DNA of 32,243 bases from an uncultured Gammaproteobacteria bacterium (GCA_903853385.1 CAINTJ010000123.1:1-32243); one strand, 5' to 3'. Counted from the first letter of the stretch, positions 21,772-29,962 are shown. Numbers and translations: made by a program. The notes: generated by a model from the sequence alone, not told the origin.

Positions 21772-22196
21772 ACAAGCGGCAGGCTTTGGCAGTCTTTGCA
21801 CAGCCCGTAGATGTAAAGCGAATGATCACTGACCGTGAAGCCTTTCTGCTTCGCCACCAGCATCTGCCGGGCTTCGATGATCTCATCCAGGAACTCTTCC
21901 ACCCGGCCGCATTTGGTGCAAACGATGTGGTCGTGATGATGGTCTGAATTCATCTCAAACACACTGTGGCCACCTTCGAAATGGTGGCGCATCACCAGAC
22001 CGGCGGTTTCAAACTGGGTCAACACGCGGTAAACGGTGGCCAGCCCCACATCTTCATCAGCATCGCGCAAGGCCTTGTACACATCTTCGGCACTCAGGTG
22101 GCGATCAGGGGCATTTTCCAGGATCTGCATGATTTTGACGCGCGGCAAGGTGACCTTGAGGCCCGCTTTGCGAAGTTCCTGGTTTTCTCCGACCAT
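21768..22196 (-). CDS. fur: Ferric uptake regulator Fur
   Basis: Fur is the Fe(II)-dependent repressor of iron acquisition genes. The 142-residue product has the N-terminal winged helix (1-85; recognition helix DEDVGLATVYRVLTQF), the metal-binding HHHDHIVC near 86-95, and a structural zinc CxxC (CTKCGRVEEF) with a second CxxC (CKDC) close to the C-terminus. The ATG at 22196 has GAGG a few nt upstream. Its stop (TAG) shares the palindrome CTAG with the convergent recN stop. It is divergent from bamE, the Pseudomonas fur-omlA arrangement. I found no clear Fur box in the gap. Confidence 0.97.
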   Translation of the reverse strand: MVGENQELRKAGLKVTLPRVKIMQILENAPDRHLSAEDVYKALRDADEDVGLATVYRVLTQFETAGLVMRHHFEGGHSVFEMNSDHHHDHIVCTKCGRVEEFLDEIIEARQMLVAKQKGFTVSDHSLYIYGLCKDCQSLPLV

Positions 22197-22246
22197 GACT
22201 ACCTCAGGTTTATAGGGAATGGTGGCTTAACGACTTTGCAGTCTGG

Positions 22247-22276
22247 CTGACACTTGGCAAGGCTTTCGAGTATTAT
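22247..22276 (+). promoter_or_regulatory. Sigma-70 promoter for bamE
   Basis: CTGACA (22247-22252, 5 of 6) and TATTAT (22271-22276, 5 of 6) are spaced 18 nt apart in the fur/bamE divergent gap. The predicted start site near 22283 excludes the upstream start candidates at 22254 and 22275 for bamE and supports a start at 22320 or 22347. Confidence 0.6.
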
Positions 22277-22319
22277 GCCCGCACATCGCACCACTACAAA
22301 GCTTCAACCGCAGTTTCGC

Positions 22320-22769
22320 ATGCCTCTTCCTACCAAGACTTCTCACATGCTTCCGACCACTTTTGTCAGCTCCTCCAGACCTGCGGCCCTGTTGTTGGTA
22401 CTCATCAGCATGTTGATGCTGGGCGGCTGCGGCTCGGCATCGTCCTACATTTTCCCCGGCGTTTATCGTCTCGATATTCCGCAGGGCAACATCATCACCC
22501 AGAAGCAGGTTGACCAGTTGCGTCCCGGCCTGAACAAGCGTCAGGTGACTTTCATTCTGGGTACTCCGCTGGTGCGTGACACCTTCAACCAGAATCGCTG
22601 GGATTACATCTACAGCTTCCAGCCTGGCGGTGGCGAACGCGTGCAGGAGCGCCTGACGGTGTACTTCAAGGATGACCAACTGCTGCGCATTGAAGGCGAC
22701 TTCGAGCAGACTCCGGAAAAACTGCAGTTCCCGACGGCCTCGGCCAAACCTGCCACCAAGAATCAATAA
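22320..22769 (+). CDS. bamE: Outer-membrane assembly lipoprotein BamE (SmpA/OmlA)
   Basis: BamE is a lipoprotein of the BAM complex that inserts beta-barrel proteins in the outer membrane. The product has a lipoprotein signal peptide ending LMLGGC, so the mature protein starts at the lipidated Cys. The SmpA/OmlA domain follows ([19 protein letters not shown], then [14 protein letters not shown] and [11 protein letters not shown]). The start is uncertain. 22320 gives 149 residues and 22347 gives 140 with a more standard signal peptide. Neither has a good Shine-Dalgarno. Longer readings start upstream of the predicted transcription start. The C-terminal tail (about 20 residues) is low complexity. 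It is divergent from fur and convergent with rnfH. Confidence 0.93.
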   Translation: MPLPTKTSHMLPTTFVSSSRPAALLLVLISMLMLGGCGSASSYIFPGVYRLDIPQGNIITQKQVDQLRPGLNKRQVTFILGTPLVRDTFNQNRWDYIYSFQPGGGERVQERLTVYFKDDQLLRIEGDFEQTPEKLQFPTASAKPATKNQ

Positions 22770-22784
22770 ACCCCCATCCCGCGC

Positions 22785-23153
22785 TTAGCGGCCCTGGCTT
22801 CTGGCTGCCTTCACTTTGGCAGCCCGCTGCTGGCGTACGGCTTTGGGATCGGCGATCAAGGGCCGATAGATTTCCACCCGGTCACCCGCTTGCAAGGCGT
22901 ATTCGGATGGCAAGGGCAGGGTTTTGCCGTCGAGATTGCGGGAGAAGATTCCCATGTCGGCCGTGACAGGATCCAGCCCGGGAAACTCCTGCGCGATGCC
23001 CGAAATGATGGCCGCCTCCAGCGCCGTACAACCCGGCCGCACCTGGAGCGACTTGATGAGTTGGCGTCCGGGCAAGGCATAGGCAACTTCAACTGCCAGC
23101 AGATTGCTGCCGGCTGCTTCCAGTCCCGGCCTGAGCGCATCACTGGTGGCCAT
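22785..23153 (-). CDS. rnfH: RnfH/RatB family ubiquitin-like protein
   Basis: A 122-residue protein of the RnfH family, a beta-grasp (ubiquitin-like) fold whose role is not settled. The core VEVAYALPGRQLIKSLQV through GDRVEIYRPLIADPKAVRQQRA matches E. coli RnfH closely. It has about 18 extra N-terminal residues and a basic tail. The ATG at 23153 has GGAG about 7 nt upstream and lies inside the 3' end of ratA (14-bp overlap), indicating translational coupling. ratA-rnfH pairing is conserved in Gammaproteobacteria. Confidence 0.93.
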   Translation of the reverse strand: MATSDALRPGLEAAGSNLLAVEVAYALPGRQLIKSLQVRPGCTALEAAIISGIAQEFPGLDPVTADMGIFSRNLDGKTLPLPSEYALQAGDRVEIYRPLIADPKAVRQQRAAKVKAARSQGR

Positions 23154-23577
23154 AAAGTTGCTCCGCTCGCTGTGCTATCGCATTGACCATGTCACTGGCG
23201 GTATTTTCAAACAAGCTGGTGAGCACCAGATCGACCAGCTTGGCACTGAATTCAAATTCGATTTGAAAACTGACCTTGCAGGCCTCGGCTGACAATTCCA
23301 CAAAGTTCCACTGGGCCTGGAAATGCCGGAACGGGCCTTCCACCAATTGCATTTGCATGCGATGCGGCGGTTCCAGCACATTGCAGGTGGTGAACGCATA
23401 ACGCAGACCGGCCTTGCCCAGGGTCAGCTGCGCCGTGACACTGTGCGGAGTTCGCTCCAGGATTTGCGTACCGACGCAGCCCTGCATGAACTCCGGATAA
23501 AGGGCGATGTCATCCACCAGCGCAAAAATGCGCGGGGCGGCATAGGGCAACAAGGCCGAGCGGGATATGCGTACCAT
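23140..23577 (-). CDS. ratA: RatA-like START/COQ10 domain protein
   Basis: A 145-residue SRPBCC/START-fold protein (coenzyme Q-binding COQ10 family). E. coli RatA was reported to bind 50S subunits and block 70S formation, but the family is also linked to quinone binding, so the role here is open. Diagnostic segments are RSALLPYAAPRIFALVDDI and YPEFMQGCVG at the N-terminus and FEFSAKLVDLVLTSLFENTA near the C-terminus. It overlaps rnfH by 14 bp and is divergent from smpB. Confidence 0.92.
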   Translation of the reverse strand: MVRISRSALLPYAAPRIFALVDDIALYPEFMQGCVGTQILERTPHSVTAQLTLGKAGLRYAFTTCNVLEPPHRMQMQLVEGPFRHFQAQWNFVELSAEACKVSFQIEFEFSAKLVDLVLTSLFENTASDMVNAIAQRAEQLYGHQ

Positions 23578-23619
23578 CAGAAAGCGGCAACCGGGAAAAC
23601 CAGGGCCGAATTAGACAAC

Positions 23620-23648
23620 ACGACAGCCCCGGAATACATGCCTATAAT
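23620..23648 (+). promoter_or_regulatory. Sigma-70 promoter for smpB
   Basis: A perfect TATAAT (23643-23648) is preceded, 17 nt upstream, by ACGACA (23620-23625, 4 of 6). The predicted start site near 23655 is about 23 nt before the smpB ATG. Confidence 0.65.
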
Positions 23649-23677
23649 GCCGTCCGTCTGCTTTTCCCCTGCATCCC

Positions 23678-24163
23678 ATGAGCAAGCCCAACAAATCCAA
23701 AGCTGATGACACCATCATTGTCATCAACAAGAAGGCCAGCCACGACTACTTCATTGAAGACCGCGTCGAAGCCGGTCTGGCGCTGCTCGGCTGGGAAGTG
23801 AAAAGTCTGCGGCAGAATAAAGTGCAACTGGTCGACAGTCACATCCTGCTCAAGAATGGTGAAGCCTGGCTGTTCGGAGCGCTGATTGTGCCGCTGTCGA
23901 GCACCAACACCCACAGCGTGGCCGACCCCACCCGCTCACGCAAACTGCTGCTCAAACAAAAAGAACTGTCACGCCTGTTCAACGGCGTGCAGCAGAAAGG
24001 CTATACCGGCGTGTGCACCAAGCTGTACTGGAAAGGCCATCTCATCAAGGCGCAGATCGCGCTTGCCAAAGGCAAACACGAATACGACAAGCGGGCGGTT
24101 GAGAAAGAACGCGAATGGAACGTCGACAAACGTCGCACCATGTCGCATACCGCGAAACGCTAG
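23678..24163 (+). CDS. smpB: SsrA-binding protein SmpB
   Basis: SmpB binds tmRNA and brings it to stalled ribosomes for trans-translation. The 161-residue product has the oligonucleotide-binding barrel (about 14-130; YFIEDRVEAGLALLGWEVKSLR, the RNA-contacting core, and GVCTKLYWKGHLIKAQIALAKGKHEYDKR) and a basic C-terminal tail (EREWNVDKRRTMSHTAKR) that enters the mRNA channel. It is convergent with the DUF1552 gene, 7 nt apart. Its RNA partner ssrA lies in the same orientation about 6.7 kb downstream, separated from it by the accessory module. Confidence 0.97.
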   Translation: MSKPNKSKADDTIIVINKKASHDYFIEDRVEAGLALLGWEVKSLRQNKVQLVDSHILLKNGEAWLFGALIVPLSSTNTHSVADPTRSRKLLLKQKELSRLFNGVQQKGYTGVCTKLYWKGHLIKAQIALAKGKHEYDKRAVEKEREWNVDKRRTMSHTAKR

Positions 24164-24170
24164 CGCGCTG

Positions 24171-25505
24171 TCAGAGCGTCAGCGGCTCGGTGGAATCGCC
24201 AAGGCTGTCCACGTTTACATCCAGCTTGTGCAGCATGCCCAGCAGCAGGTTTGCCATCGGCGTGTGGGGTGCAAATTCCAGATGACGATTGCCTTGCAGG
24301 CGCCCGCCGGCATTGCCTGCCAGAATCACCGGCAACAGATCGAAGTTGTGCTCGTTGGCATCGCTGAGACTGCTGCCATACAGCACCATTGAGTTGTGCA
24401 GCAAATTGCTGTCGCCATCCGGCGTATCCTGCAATTTTTTGAGGAAGCGGGCGATCTGGGTGATGTGATAGTGATTGATGATCGCAAACTGCTCCATGTT
24501 CTTGCGGTCATTGCTATGATGCGAGGCATTGTGAAAACCTTCGCTTACACTGATGCCGGGGTAACGCGTGTTGGAACCTTCGCGCGCCATCATCAGGGTG
24601 GCGATGCGGGTCATTTCAGTCTTGAATGCCAGCACCTGCAGATCAAACAGCAAATCCAGATGTGCTTCGAAGCTGACCGGAATACCGGCAGGCGCATCCG
24701 GCAACACCATGCCAGGTTGCAGTTTTTCTGCCACGCGCTGCACACGGCGTTCGATTTCACGCACCTCCTGCAGATAGTCGTCAAGGCGGGCACGATCAGC
24801 AGCCGAGATACTGCGCTGCAACTGCGAGACCTGGCTGCCGACCGAATCCAGCAGACTGGTTGATTGCGCGCGCCGTTCACGACGCTGGCTCTCGGTGCTG
24901 CCATCGCCAAACAAGCGTTCAAACACCAGCTGCGGATTGTTTTCCATCGGCAATGCCAACGATTCGGATTTCCACGCCATGGTGTTGCGGTAGGCGCAGG
25001 TCAAATTGCTGTCGCATGACAAACCGGCCGGCTCTATCGACAATTCCATCGACGGCAATGGCGTGTCCTGGCCGATGGCTTGCGCAGCCAGCTGATCCAT
25101 CGACACGCCGACTTTGGCCATGTCGCCTTTTACCGGATGCGCGCCAGTCAGAAAGGTCGCCACTGCGCGTCCATGGTTTTCCGCACCGCCGCTGTCTTCA
25201 CCCACCCACGGCGCCACCTGCTTGTGGGCCAGCTTGCTGATGACATTCACGCTGTGCCGAAACGGTTCGAGTGGTTTGAGTATCTGTGAAAAAACAAAAT
25301 CCTTGCCGACCGTGGAAGGAGTCCACAAATCCATGGTGGCGCCATGCGGAATGTAGATGCAGGCCAGCCGTGGTCGTGACACCGCCGCCGTTTGCGCCAG
25401 CGCGGTGGCAGCCGGAATCATCGCATCCAGCAGTGGCAACGCGATCGACGAACCGAGCCCACGCAACATGGTGCGGCGTGACAAATGTTTCTTGCTTAGG
25501 AACAT
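24171..25505 (-). CDS. Tat-exported DUF1552 family protein
   Basis: A 444-residue protein of family DUF1552, function unknown. The N-terminus has a twin-arginine signal (SRRTML, residues 9-14), a hydrophobic stretch GLGSSIALPLLDAMIPAATA and an ALA-type cleavage site, so it should be exported folded. The body has the family's conserved segments (LACIYIPHGATMDLW, GAENHGRAVATFLTG, FHNASHHSNDRKNMEQFAIIN, and YGSSLSDANEHNFDLLPVILAG). The last resembles the DUF1501/alkaline-phosphatase-like fold, which is an inference. It begins 3 nt after the stop of the DUF1592 gene and has its own AGGAGG, so the two are co-translated. It is last in the operon and ends 7 nt from smpB without a visible terminator. 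Confidence 0.9.
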   Translation of the reverse strand: MFLSKKHLSRRTMLRGLGSSIALPLLDAMIPAATALAQTAAVSRPRLACIYIPHGATMDLWTPSTVGKDFVFSQILKPLEPFRHSVNVISKLAHKQVAPWVGEDSGGAENHGRAVATFLTGAHPVKGDMAKVGVSMDQLAAQAIGQDTPLPSMELSIEPAGLSCDSNLTCAYRNTMAWKSESLALPMENNPQLVFERLFGDGSTESQRRERRAQSTSLLDSVGSQVSQLQRSISAADRARLDDYLQEVREIERRVQRVAEKLQPGMVLPDAPAGIPVSFEAHLDLLFDLQVLAFKTEMTRIATLMMAREGSNTRYPGISVSEGFHNASHHSNDRKNMEQFAIINHYHITQIARFLKKLQDTPDGDSNLLHNSMVLYGSSLSDANEHNFDLLPVILAGNAGGRLQGNRHLEFAPHTPMANLLLGMLHKLDVNVDSLGDSTEPLTL

Positions 25506-25508
25506 GGA

Positions 25509-27827
25509 TCAGTCCTCCTGCGCCACTGCACTATTGGCCGGGGCAGCCAGCTTGACGCGCTGCTGGAAGGCCGGGCTCGCAACCACACCCTTGATCAGAC
25601 TGCTCAGTTTGTAATTGTCGCGTTTGGCGGCGCGCACAATGGCGCGCACCGTTGGCATATCATAGTACTCGACTTTGCGTCCGAGTCCGTAGGCCAGCAG
25701 TTTTTCCGTCACCACTTCCACGAAATTCTCGCTTTTTGCCATCAGTATATGGCGCAGGCTGGCGGCGCCGTTGACCGGTGTGCCGTCCCACAAGCTCGAT
25801 GCCGCATTGACGGGCTGGCCGGCGGTGCTGTCGCGCCACTTGCCAATCGCATCAAAATTTTCCAGCGCAAAACCAATCGGATCAATCATGCCATGACAAG
25901 CCGCACACGATGGATTGGCGCGGTGTTGTTCCATGCGCTGCCGCATGGTGGATGGCACAGAGCCTGGCGCAGGCGGCTGATCGAGTTTGATTTCCACCCC
26001 CGGTGGTGGCGGCGGCGGTGGCGTGCCCAGGATGTTGTCGAGTATCCACTGGCCGCGTTTGACCGGTGAAGTGCGGTTGGGCGCCGAAGTGAGCGTGAGT
26101 ATGCTGGCATGGCCGAGCAAACCGCGCCGGTTCTCGTCAGTCACCTTGACGCGACGGAAGCGGCTGCCTTGAATATTGGGAATGCCGTAATGGCGGGCCA
26201 ATCGTTCATCGACAAACGTGTAATCGGCATCCAGCAGATCGAGAATGCTGCGATCTTCACGCAGGATGCTGGTGAACAGCAGCTGTGTCTCGCGTTTCAT
26301 TGACTCCCGCAAGGTGCCGTCGTAGTCAGTCGAAGTCGGATTAATGGTGTCGAGCGCCCGCAATGACAGCCACTGCGCGGCAAAGTTTTCCACCAGTGCC
26401 GAGGCGCGCGGATCGGCCAGCATGCGGTTGACCTGTTTCTGCAATTGCACAGGCTGGCCCAGCTCACGCGCACTGGCCGCCTTCAGCAGTGCCTCATCCG
26501 GGATGCTGCTCCACAAGAAGAATGACAGGCGCGAAGCCAGCTCAAAGCCGTCGAGCGCATAACTCTGGCCTGCGACCACTGCGTCCGGTTCTTTTTCAAA
26601 CCGGTAAACAAAGCGCGGATCCACCAGGATGCGCGCCACTGCATATTGCACGCCGGATTCGAAACCACGCACTGCCTGCCCTTGTTGATAGAACACCATC
26701 AAGTCATCCACCGCGGCTTCCGCGACCGGCGCACGCCACGCGCGCGTTGCCAGATTGGTGAGCAGTTGCCGGGCACACACCGGCTCTTCGGCAGTTTCAT
26801 GCGGCATGCACACAAAGATCCTGTTGCGGCTGGCCGTATTGCCGGGGCCACTGACATCGAGCGGGCCGGTGATATCAAAACCGGCCGTGCTGGCACTGTT
26901 GGCATGGATCGCATACATGTCATCCACTTCCTGTTCAGGCGCGCTGTGCAGGAAGGCGATCTGGATGGTTTTGGCGCCAGCACTGACATGCACCTTGGCG
27001 TGAGGCGGCTTGTCGGCCGGCAGCAGCGCCACGCGCTCCCCGTCTATGACAATTTCCAGCGGGTCTTTCAGGCCCACCGCCGGCAAATTGAAATTGTTGA
27101 TGCCCAGGCGGCGAATATTGAACTCATAATCGGCATCCAGCGGAAATACATACTGCACCGACATACCGCCCCGCGTTCCCAGCGGCAGGCCCTGCACATG
27201 CACCGACTGCGAGATGCCAGTGCGCGGCTGAAAACTGGCAATACTGGCACTGGCAGCAGTATCGCCGATTGCCAAACGACTGATCTTGGCCGCCGCCGTG
27301 ACATAAGACTGCATCAGTGCCGGCGACAAACTCAGTGCACTGGCAATGTTGTCAAAACCGGCGGCGGAATCATCCGACGGCATCAGGTCTTCTCCACGCA
27401 ACGGTAAGGCCAGCAAATCGCGCACGGCATTGGCGTATTCATTGCGATTCATGCGATGCAACACCACTGCTCCCGGATTGGGATGCAAGGCATCGGCGCG
27501 ATCAAGTGCGGTTTCCAGATTGCCGACCAAAGCCGTCAACTCCCGCTGCGGTGGCCGCGGCTGTTCCGGTGGCGGCATCATGCCGCTGCGCAATTTGCGG
27601 ACGATCTTTTCCCACAGCGCCGCATCCTTGTGCACATCCGACGAGGTCAGCGTGTCTATCGCAAAGCCACCATAAAAATCTTCGAGGTTGTGGCACTTGG
27701 TACAGTAAGTCTGCAGCGTGTCCCACTGCGCAGCGCTGAGTTGCTGCGCAGCACACTGCTGCACGCACACTGCGGCACCCAACAACACCAGCACCTTGAC
27801 TGCAGATTTTACTTTCATCACTGTCAT
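25509..27827 (-). CDS. Secreted di-haem-motif DUF1592-type protein (DUF1587/1595/1592/1588/1585)
   Basis: A 772-residue protein with a Sec signal peptide (about 4-27). Order of parts: a PSCyt1-like segment with haem motif CTKCH (42-46) and a possible Met ligand in SGMMPP (81-86); DUF1587 (about 118-180, LHRMNRNEYANAVRDLL); a beta-rich putative ligand-binding region (about 200-330); DUF1595 (about 350-410); DUF1592 (about 420-548, FELASRLSFFLWSSIPDEALL); DUF1588 (about 560-660), with a run of seven prolines at 603-609 and a second haem motif CAACH (641-645); DUF1585 (about 695-765). This architecture was first catalogued in planctomycetes and its activity is unknown. Two CxxCH motifs suggest covalent haem and electron transfer, which is inference. 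The start ATG overlaps the ankyrin gene's stop (ATGA). Confidence 0.88.
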   Translation of the reverse strand: MTVMKVKSAVKVLVLLGAAVCVQQCAAQQLSAAQWDTLQTYCTKCHNLEDFYGGFAIDTLTSSDVHKDAALWEKIVRKLRSGMMPPPEQPRPPQRELTALVGNLETALDRADALHPNPGAVVLHRMNRNEYANAVRDLLALPLRGEDLMPSDDSAAGFDNIASALSLSPALMQSYVTAAAKISRLAIGDTAASASIASFQPRTGISQSVHVQGLPLGTRGGMSVQYVFPLDADYEFNIRRLGINNFNLPAVGLKDPLEIVIDGERVALLPADKPPHAKVHVSAGAKTIQIAFLHSAPEQEVDDMYAIHANSASTAGFDITGPLDVSGPGNTASRNRIFVCMPHETAEEPVCARQLLTNLATRAWRAPVAEAAVDDLMVFYQQGQAVRGFESGVQYAVARILVDPRFVYRFEKEPDAVVAGQSYALDGFELASRLSFFLWSSIPDEALLKAASARELGQPVQLQKQVNRMLADPRASALVENFAAQWLSLRALDTINPTSTDYDGTLRESMKRETQLLFTSILREDRSILDLLDADYTFVDERLARHYGIPNIQGSRFRRVKVTDENRRGLLGHASILTLTSAPNRTSPVKRGQWILDNILGTPPPPPPPGVEIKLDQPPAPGSVPSTMRQRMEQHRANPSCAACHGMIDPIGFALENFDAIGKWRDSTAGQPVNAASSLWDGTPVNGAASLRHILMAKSENFVEVVTEKLLAYGLGRKVEYYDMPTVRAIVRAAKRDNYKLSSLIKGVVASPAFQQRVKLAAPANSAVAQED

Positions 27828-29410
27828 CGCTGCACCGGCGTTTCAGCCCCGGGCGAGCGCGAGGGCGCACGACCATTGAGTTCATCCAGCACCAGAATCG
27901 TATGCGCTTTCAATTCAGCGCCTACTGCAGCCAGAAACACTCCGCCTGCCCAGCGATACGCATCACGACCCTGTACATCTGCCACATTCAAGCGGGCACC
28001 ATTGGCGGCGAGCAAGCGGATCAGCTCATCGCCACCTTTGTTGGCAGCACCCAGCACGGCGCTGAGCCCCATGGAATTGACCGCATTCACATCCGCGCCG
28101 TGCGCCAGACAAATGCGGACCGCTTCCAGCAGACTGGCCGTGGATTCAGTATAGGTTTGCGCCACCACCCAGCCCACACCGGACGCGGCCATCAGCGGCG
28201 TCGTGCCGGCACTGGTCGGCAGATTGGGATCGGCACCGTGTTGCAGCAACAACTGCATCACGGTGGTGTCGCCGGAAAAGGCCGCGCGCAGAAATGCCGT
28301 CTGGCCGGTGAAATCCACCCACGACACATCGTTGAGTATGTACAGCCATTTGCGCGGCGGCGGCACTTCGCGGGTTTGTGCATTGACGTTGGCGCCAGCC
28401 GCCAGCAAACGCTTGATCACCGGCAAGACCGCATCGCGATCAATGTGGTTGCTGGTGGGCGCGTCTTCCAAACGGCTGCTCATGTCGAGATTGCGATATT
28501 CGACTGCAGCCCACAGCGGTGTGCGTCCCCAGAAATCGTCAACATTCACGTTGGCGCCACTGTCCAGCAGCAAATCCGCCAAAGCCAACTGGTTGCTCAA
28601 CAGCGCCATCAACAGCGGCTTGATGCCGTTGGCTTCGGCCTGTTCCAGATTGGCACCGCGCTTGATCAGCACTGCGGCAGCCGCGGTCAAACCTTCACGG
28701 GCGGCATACAGGAGCGGCGTCATGCCGCCTTTGGTCATGTCACGGCGACCACGATCAGGCAAGCCGCCGCGATTAATGCCGACGCCTTCCGAGCCGCAAC
28801 CGGTACCCTTGCAGGGCGGCACAAACGCCGGGGTGGCGCCGATGCGGGTGGCGGCATTGATGTCGGCACCCCGATCAAGCAACAAACTGATGGCTTCGGC
28901 ATTGTTGCCGCGCGCCGCCAGCATCAGTGCGGTCTGCCCGAATTCCGGATCTCTTGCATCCACTTTGGCACCGGCATCCAGCAACAACTGCATGGCTTTG
29001 GCTTTGCCGGTGCGGGCCGCTGTCATCAACAAGGTTTCACCCGACGGTGCCGACCCGCTCGGCTCGGCACCGGCAGCAAGCAGCGCCGACAGGAGGCCGA
29101 TGTTGCCATTGAGCGCGGCCAGATAGAGCGGCACCACTTGGTAGCGATTGCCGACATTGGGATTGGCGCCGCTGGCCAGCAGCAGCTTCACTACTTCCAG
29201 CTGCTCATTTTCCACGGCCGTGTGCAAGGCGGTGCTGCCATCAACGGCCGCAGTGTCGACTGCTACACCGCTGGCAAGCAAGGCACGCAACTGTTTGAGA
29301 TTGCCGCTGGCAGCCGCCTCATTGAACTGGGGATTGCCAGCTGCTGCACAGTCGAGTGACAGCGCAAGGCCGCAGGCAAGCATGATTTTTTGAAAAGTAT
29401 AAAGGGACAT
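27824..29410 (-). CDS. Exported ankyrin-repeat protein
   Basis: A 528-residue protein with an N-terminal signal sequence (MLACGLALSLDCAAAG, about 10-25) followed by about ten ankyrin repeats (about 28-480). Repeat hallmarks include GSTALHTAVENEQLEVVKLL (58-77), GQTALMLAARGNNAEAISLL and GTTPLMAAS. Loop insertions break the array: residues about 197-228, containing the cysteine pair CKGTGC (200-205), and about 306-327 and 345-370. The C-terminal 25 residues are P/R/S-rich. The ATG at 29410 has GAGGTGG upstream. It is first in the operon, and its stop overlaps the start of the DUF1592 gene. A periplasmic scaffold or adaptor for the two downstream proteins is a reasonable inference, not shown. 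Confidence 0.88.
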   Translation of the reverse strand: MSLYTFQKIMLACGLALSLDCAAAGNPQFNEAAASGNLKQLRALLASGVAVDTAAVDGSTALHTAVENEQLEVVKLLLASGANPNVGNRYQVVPLYLAALNGNIGLLSALLAAGAEPSGSAPSGETLLMTAARTGKAKAMQLLLDAGAKVDARDPEFGQTALMLAARGNNAEAISLLLDRGADINAATRIGATPAFVPPCKGTGCGSEGVGINRGGLPDRGRRDMTKGGMTPLLYAAREGLTAAAAVLIKRGANLEQAEANGIKPLLMALLSNQLALADLLLDSGANVNVDDFWGRTPLWAAVEYRNLDMSSRLEDAPTSNHIDRDAVLPVIKRLLAAGANVNAQTREVPPPRKWLYILNDVSWVDFTGQTAFLRAAFSGDTTVMQLLLQHGADPNLPTSAGTTPLMAASGVGWVVAQTYTESTASLLEAVRICLAHGADVNAVNSMGLSAVLGAANKGGDELIRLLAANGARLNVADVQGRDAYRWAGGVFLAAVGAELKAHTILVLDELNGRAPSRSPGAETPVQR

Positions 29411-29445
29411 ATGCCACCTCTGGCGCCGGAGTATAGCCCAAGCCC

Positions 29446-29468
29446 ATCATCAAACATTGCTTGATAAT
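29446..29468. promoter_or_regulatory. Dyad (possible operator) in the ankyrin/DUF6152 divergent gap
   Basis: ATCATCAA (29446-29453) and TTGATAAT (29461-29468) form an inverted repeat with one mismatch in eight and a 7-nt centre. It covers the candidate -35 of the DUF6152 promoter and lies upstream of a possible minus-strand -10 (TATACT, 29430-29435) for the ankyrin operon. One regulator could therefore control both arms. Confidence 0.4.
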
Positions 29469-29486
29469 GACGAAAGCCCCTACTAT
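29457..29486 (+). promoter_or_regulatory. Possible sigma-70 promoter for the DUF6152 operon
   Basis: TTGCTT (29457-29462, 4 of 6) and TACTAT (29481-29486, 5 of 6) are 18 nt apart, placing the start site near 29493, about 33 nt before the DUF6152 start codon. Confidence 0.4.
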
Positions 29487-29525
29487 CCGCTATTCTCCAC
29501 GCGCCACTCTTCAGGGAGCCACACC

Positions 29526-29936
29526 ATGTATCAAATGATAACCCGGGTTATTTTCTCGATCTTGCTGGTCAGTTGCTCAAGCCTGGCGCTGGCGCATCAC
29601 AGTTTTTCGATGTTCGACCAGACCAAGCAAGTAACCCTGCCGGGCAAGGTCACCGAAGTGCAATGGACCAATCCGCACGTATGGGTGTTTCTGGATGTCA
29701 CCCGGCCCGATGGCAAAACCGAGCACTGGGGCGTGGAGTTCACCAGCAAGGTGCATCTGACCCGCCGCAACTTTAGTGAAGACATGCTGAAGGTGGGTGA
29801 CAAGGTGGAATTTGTAGTGAATCCCTATGCCAACGGCAAAACCGGCGGCCGCTTTGTCGCGGTAAAGCTGGCCACTGGCCAATACTATTGTGATGTAGGC
29901 GCTGGCCAAAGTTTTTGCGCCGACTCCAAACAATAA
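29526..29936 (+). CDS. DUF6152 family exported protein
   Basis: A 136-residue secreted protein of unknown function. The signal peptide ends SLALA before the conserved HHSFSMFD. The context LLVSC (residues 13-17) could alternatively act as a lipobox. The mature part is a small beta-barrel-like domain with the family pattern VTLPGKVTEVQWTNPHVWVF, WGVEF, LTRRNF and GDKVEFVVNPYANGKTGG. Two C-terminal cysteines (122 and 131) could form a disulfide. The ATG at 29526 has CAGGGAG about 7 nt upstream. A longer reading from a TTG at 29457 would begin inside the promoter. It is divergent from the ankyrin operon and 26 nt upstream of the next gene. Confidence 0.88.
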   Translation: MYQMITRVIFSILLVSCSSLALAHHSFSMFDQTKQVTLPGKVTEVQWTNPHVWVFLDVTRPDGKTEHWGVEFTSKVHLTRRNFSEDMLKVGDKVEFVVNPYANGKTGGRFVAVKLATGQYYCDVGAGQSFCADSKQ

Positions 29937-29962
29937 TTTCCAGTAATTGCCGGGAGAATATG

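Noticed and set aside
22197-22253. Fur autoregulation box upstream of fur
   Set aside because: No 19-bp GATAATGATAATCATTATC-like sequence or tandem NATA/TAT hexamers could be found in the gap.
27902-29359. 485-codon open frame on the plus strand opposite the ankyrin gene, with a second 307-codon frame at 28203-29126
   Set aside because: Both mirror the periodic ankyrin coding sequence, lack a ribosome-binding site and family resemblance, and the ankyrin protein is clear on the other strand.
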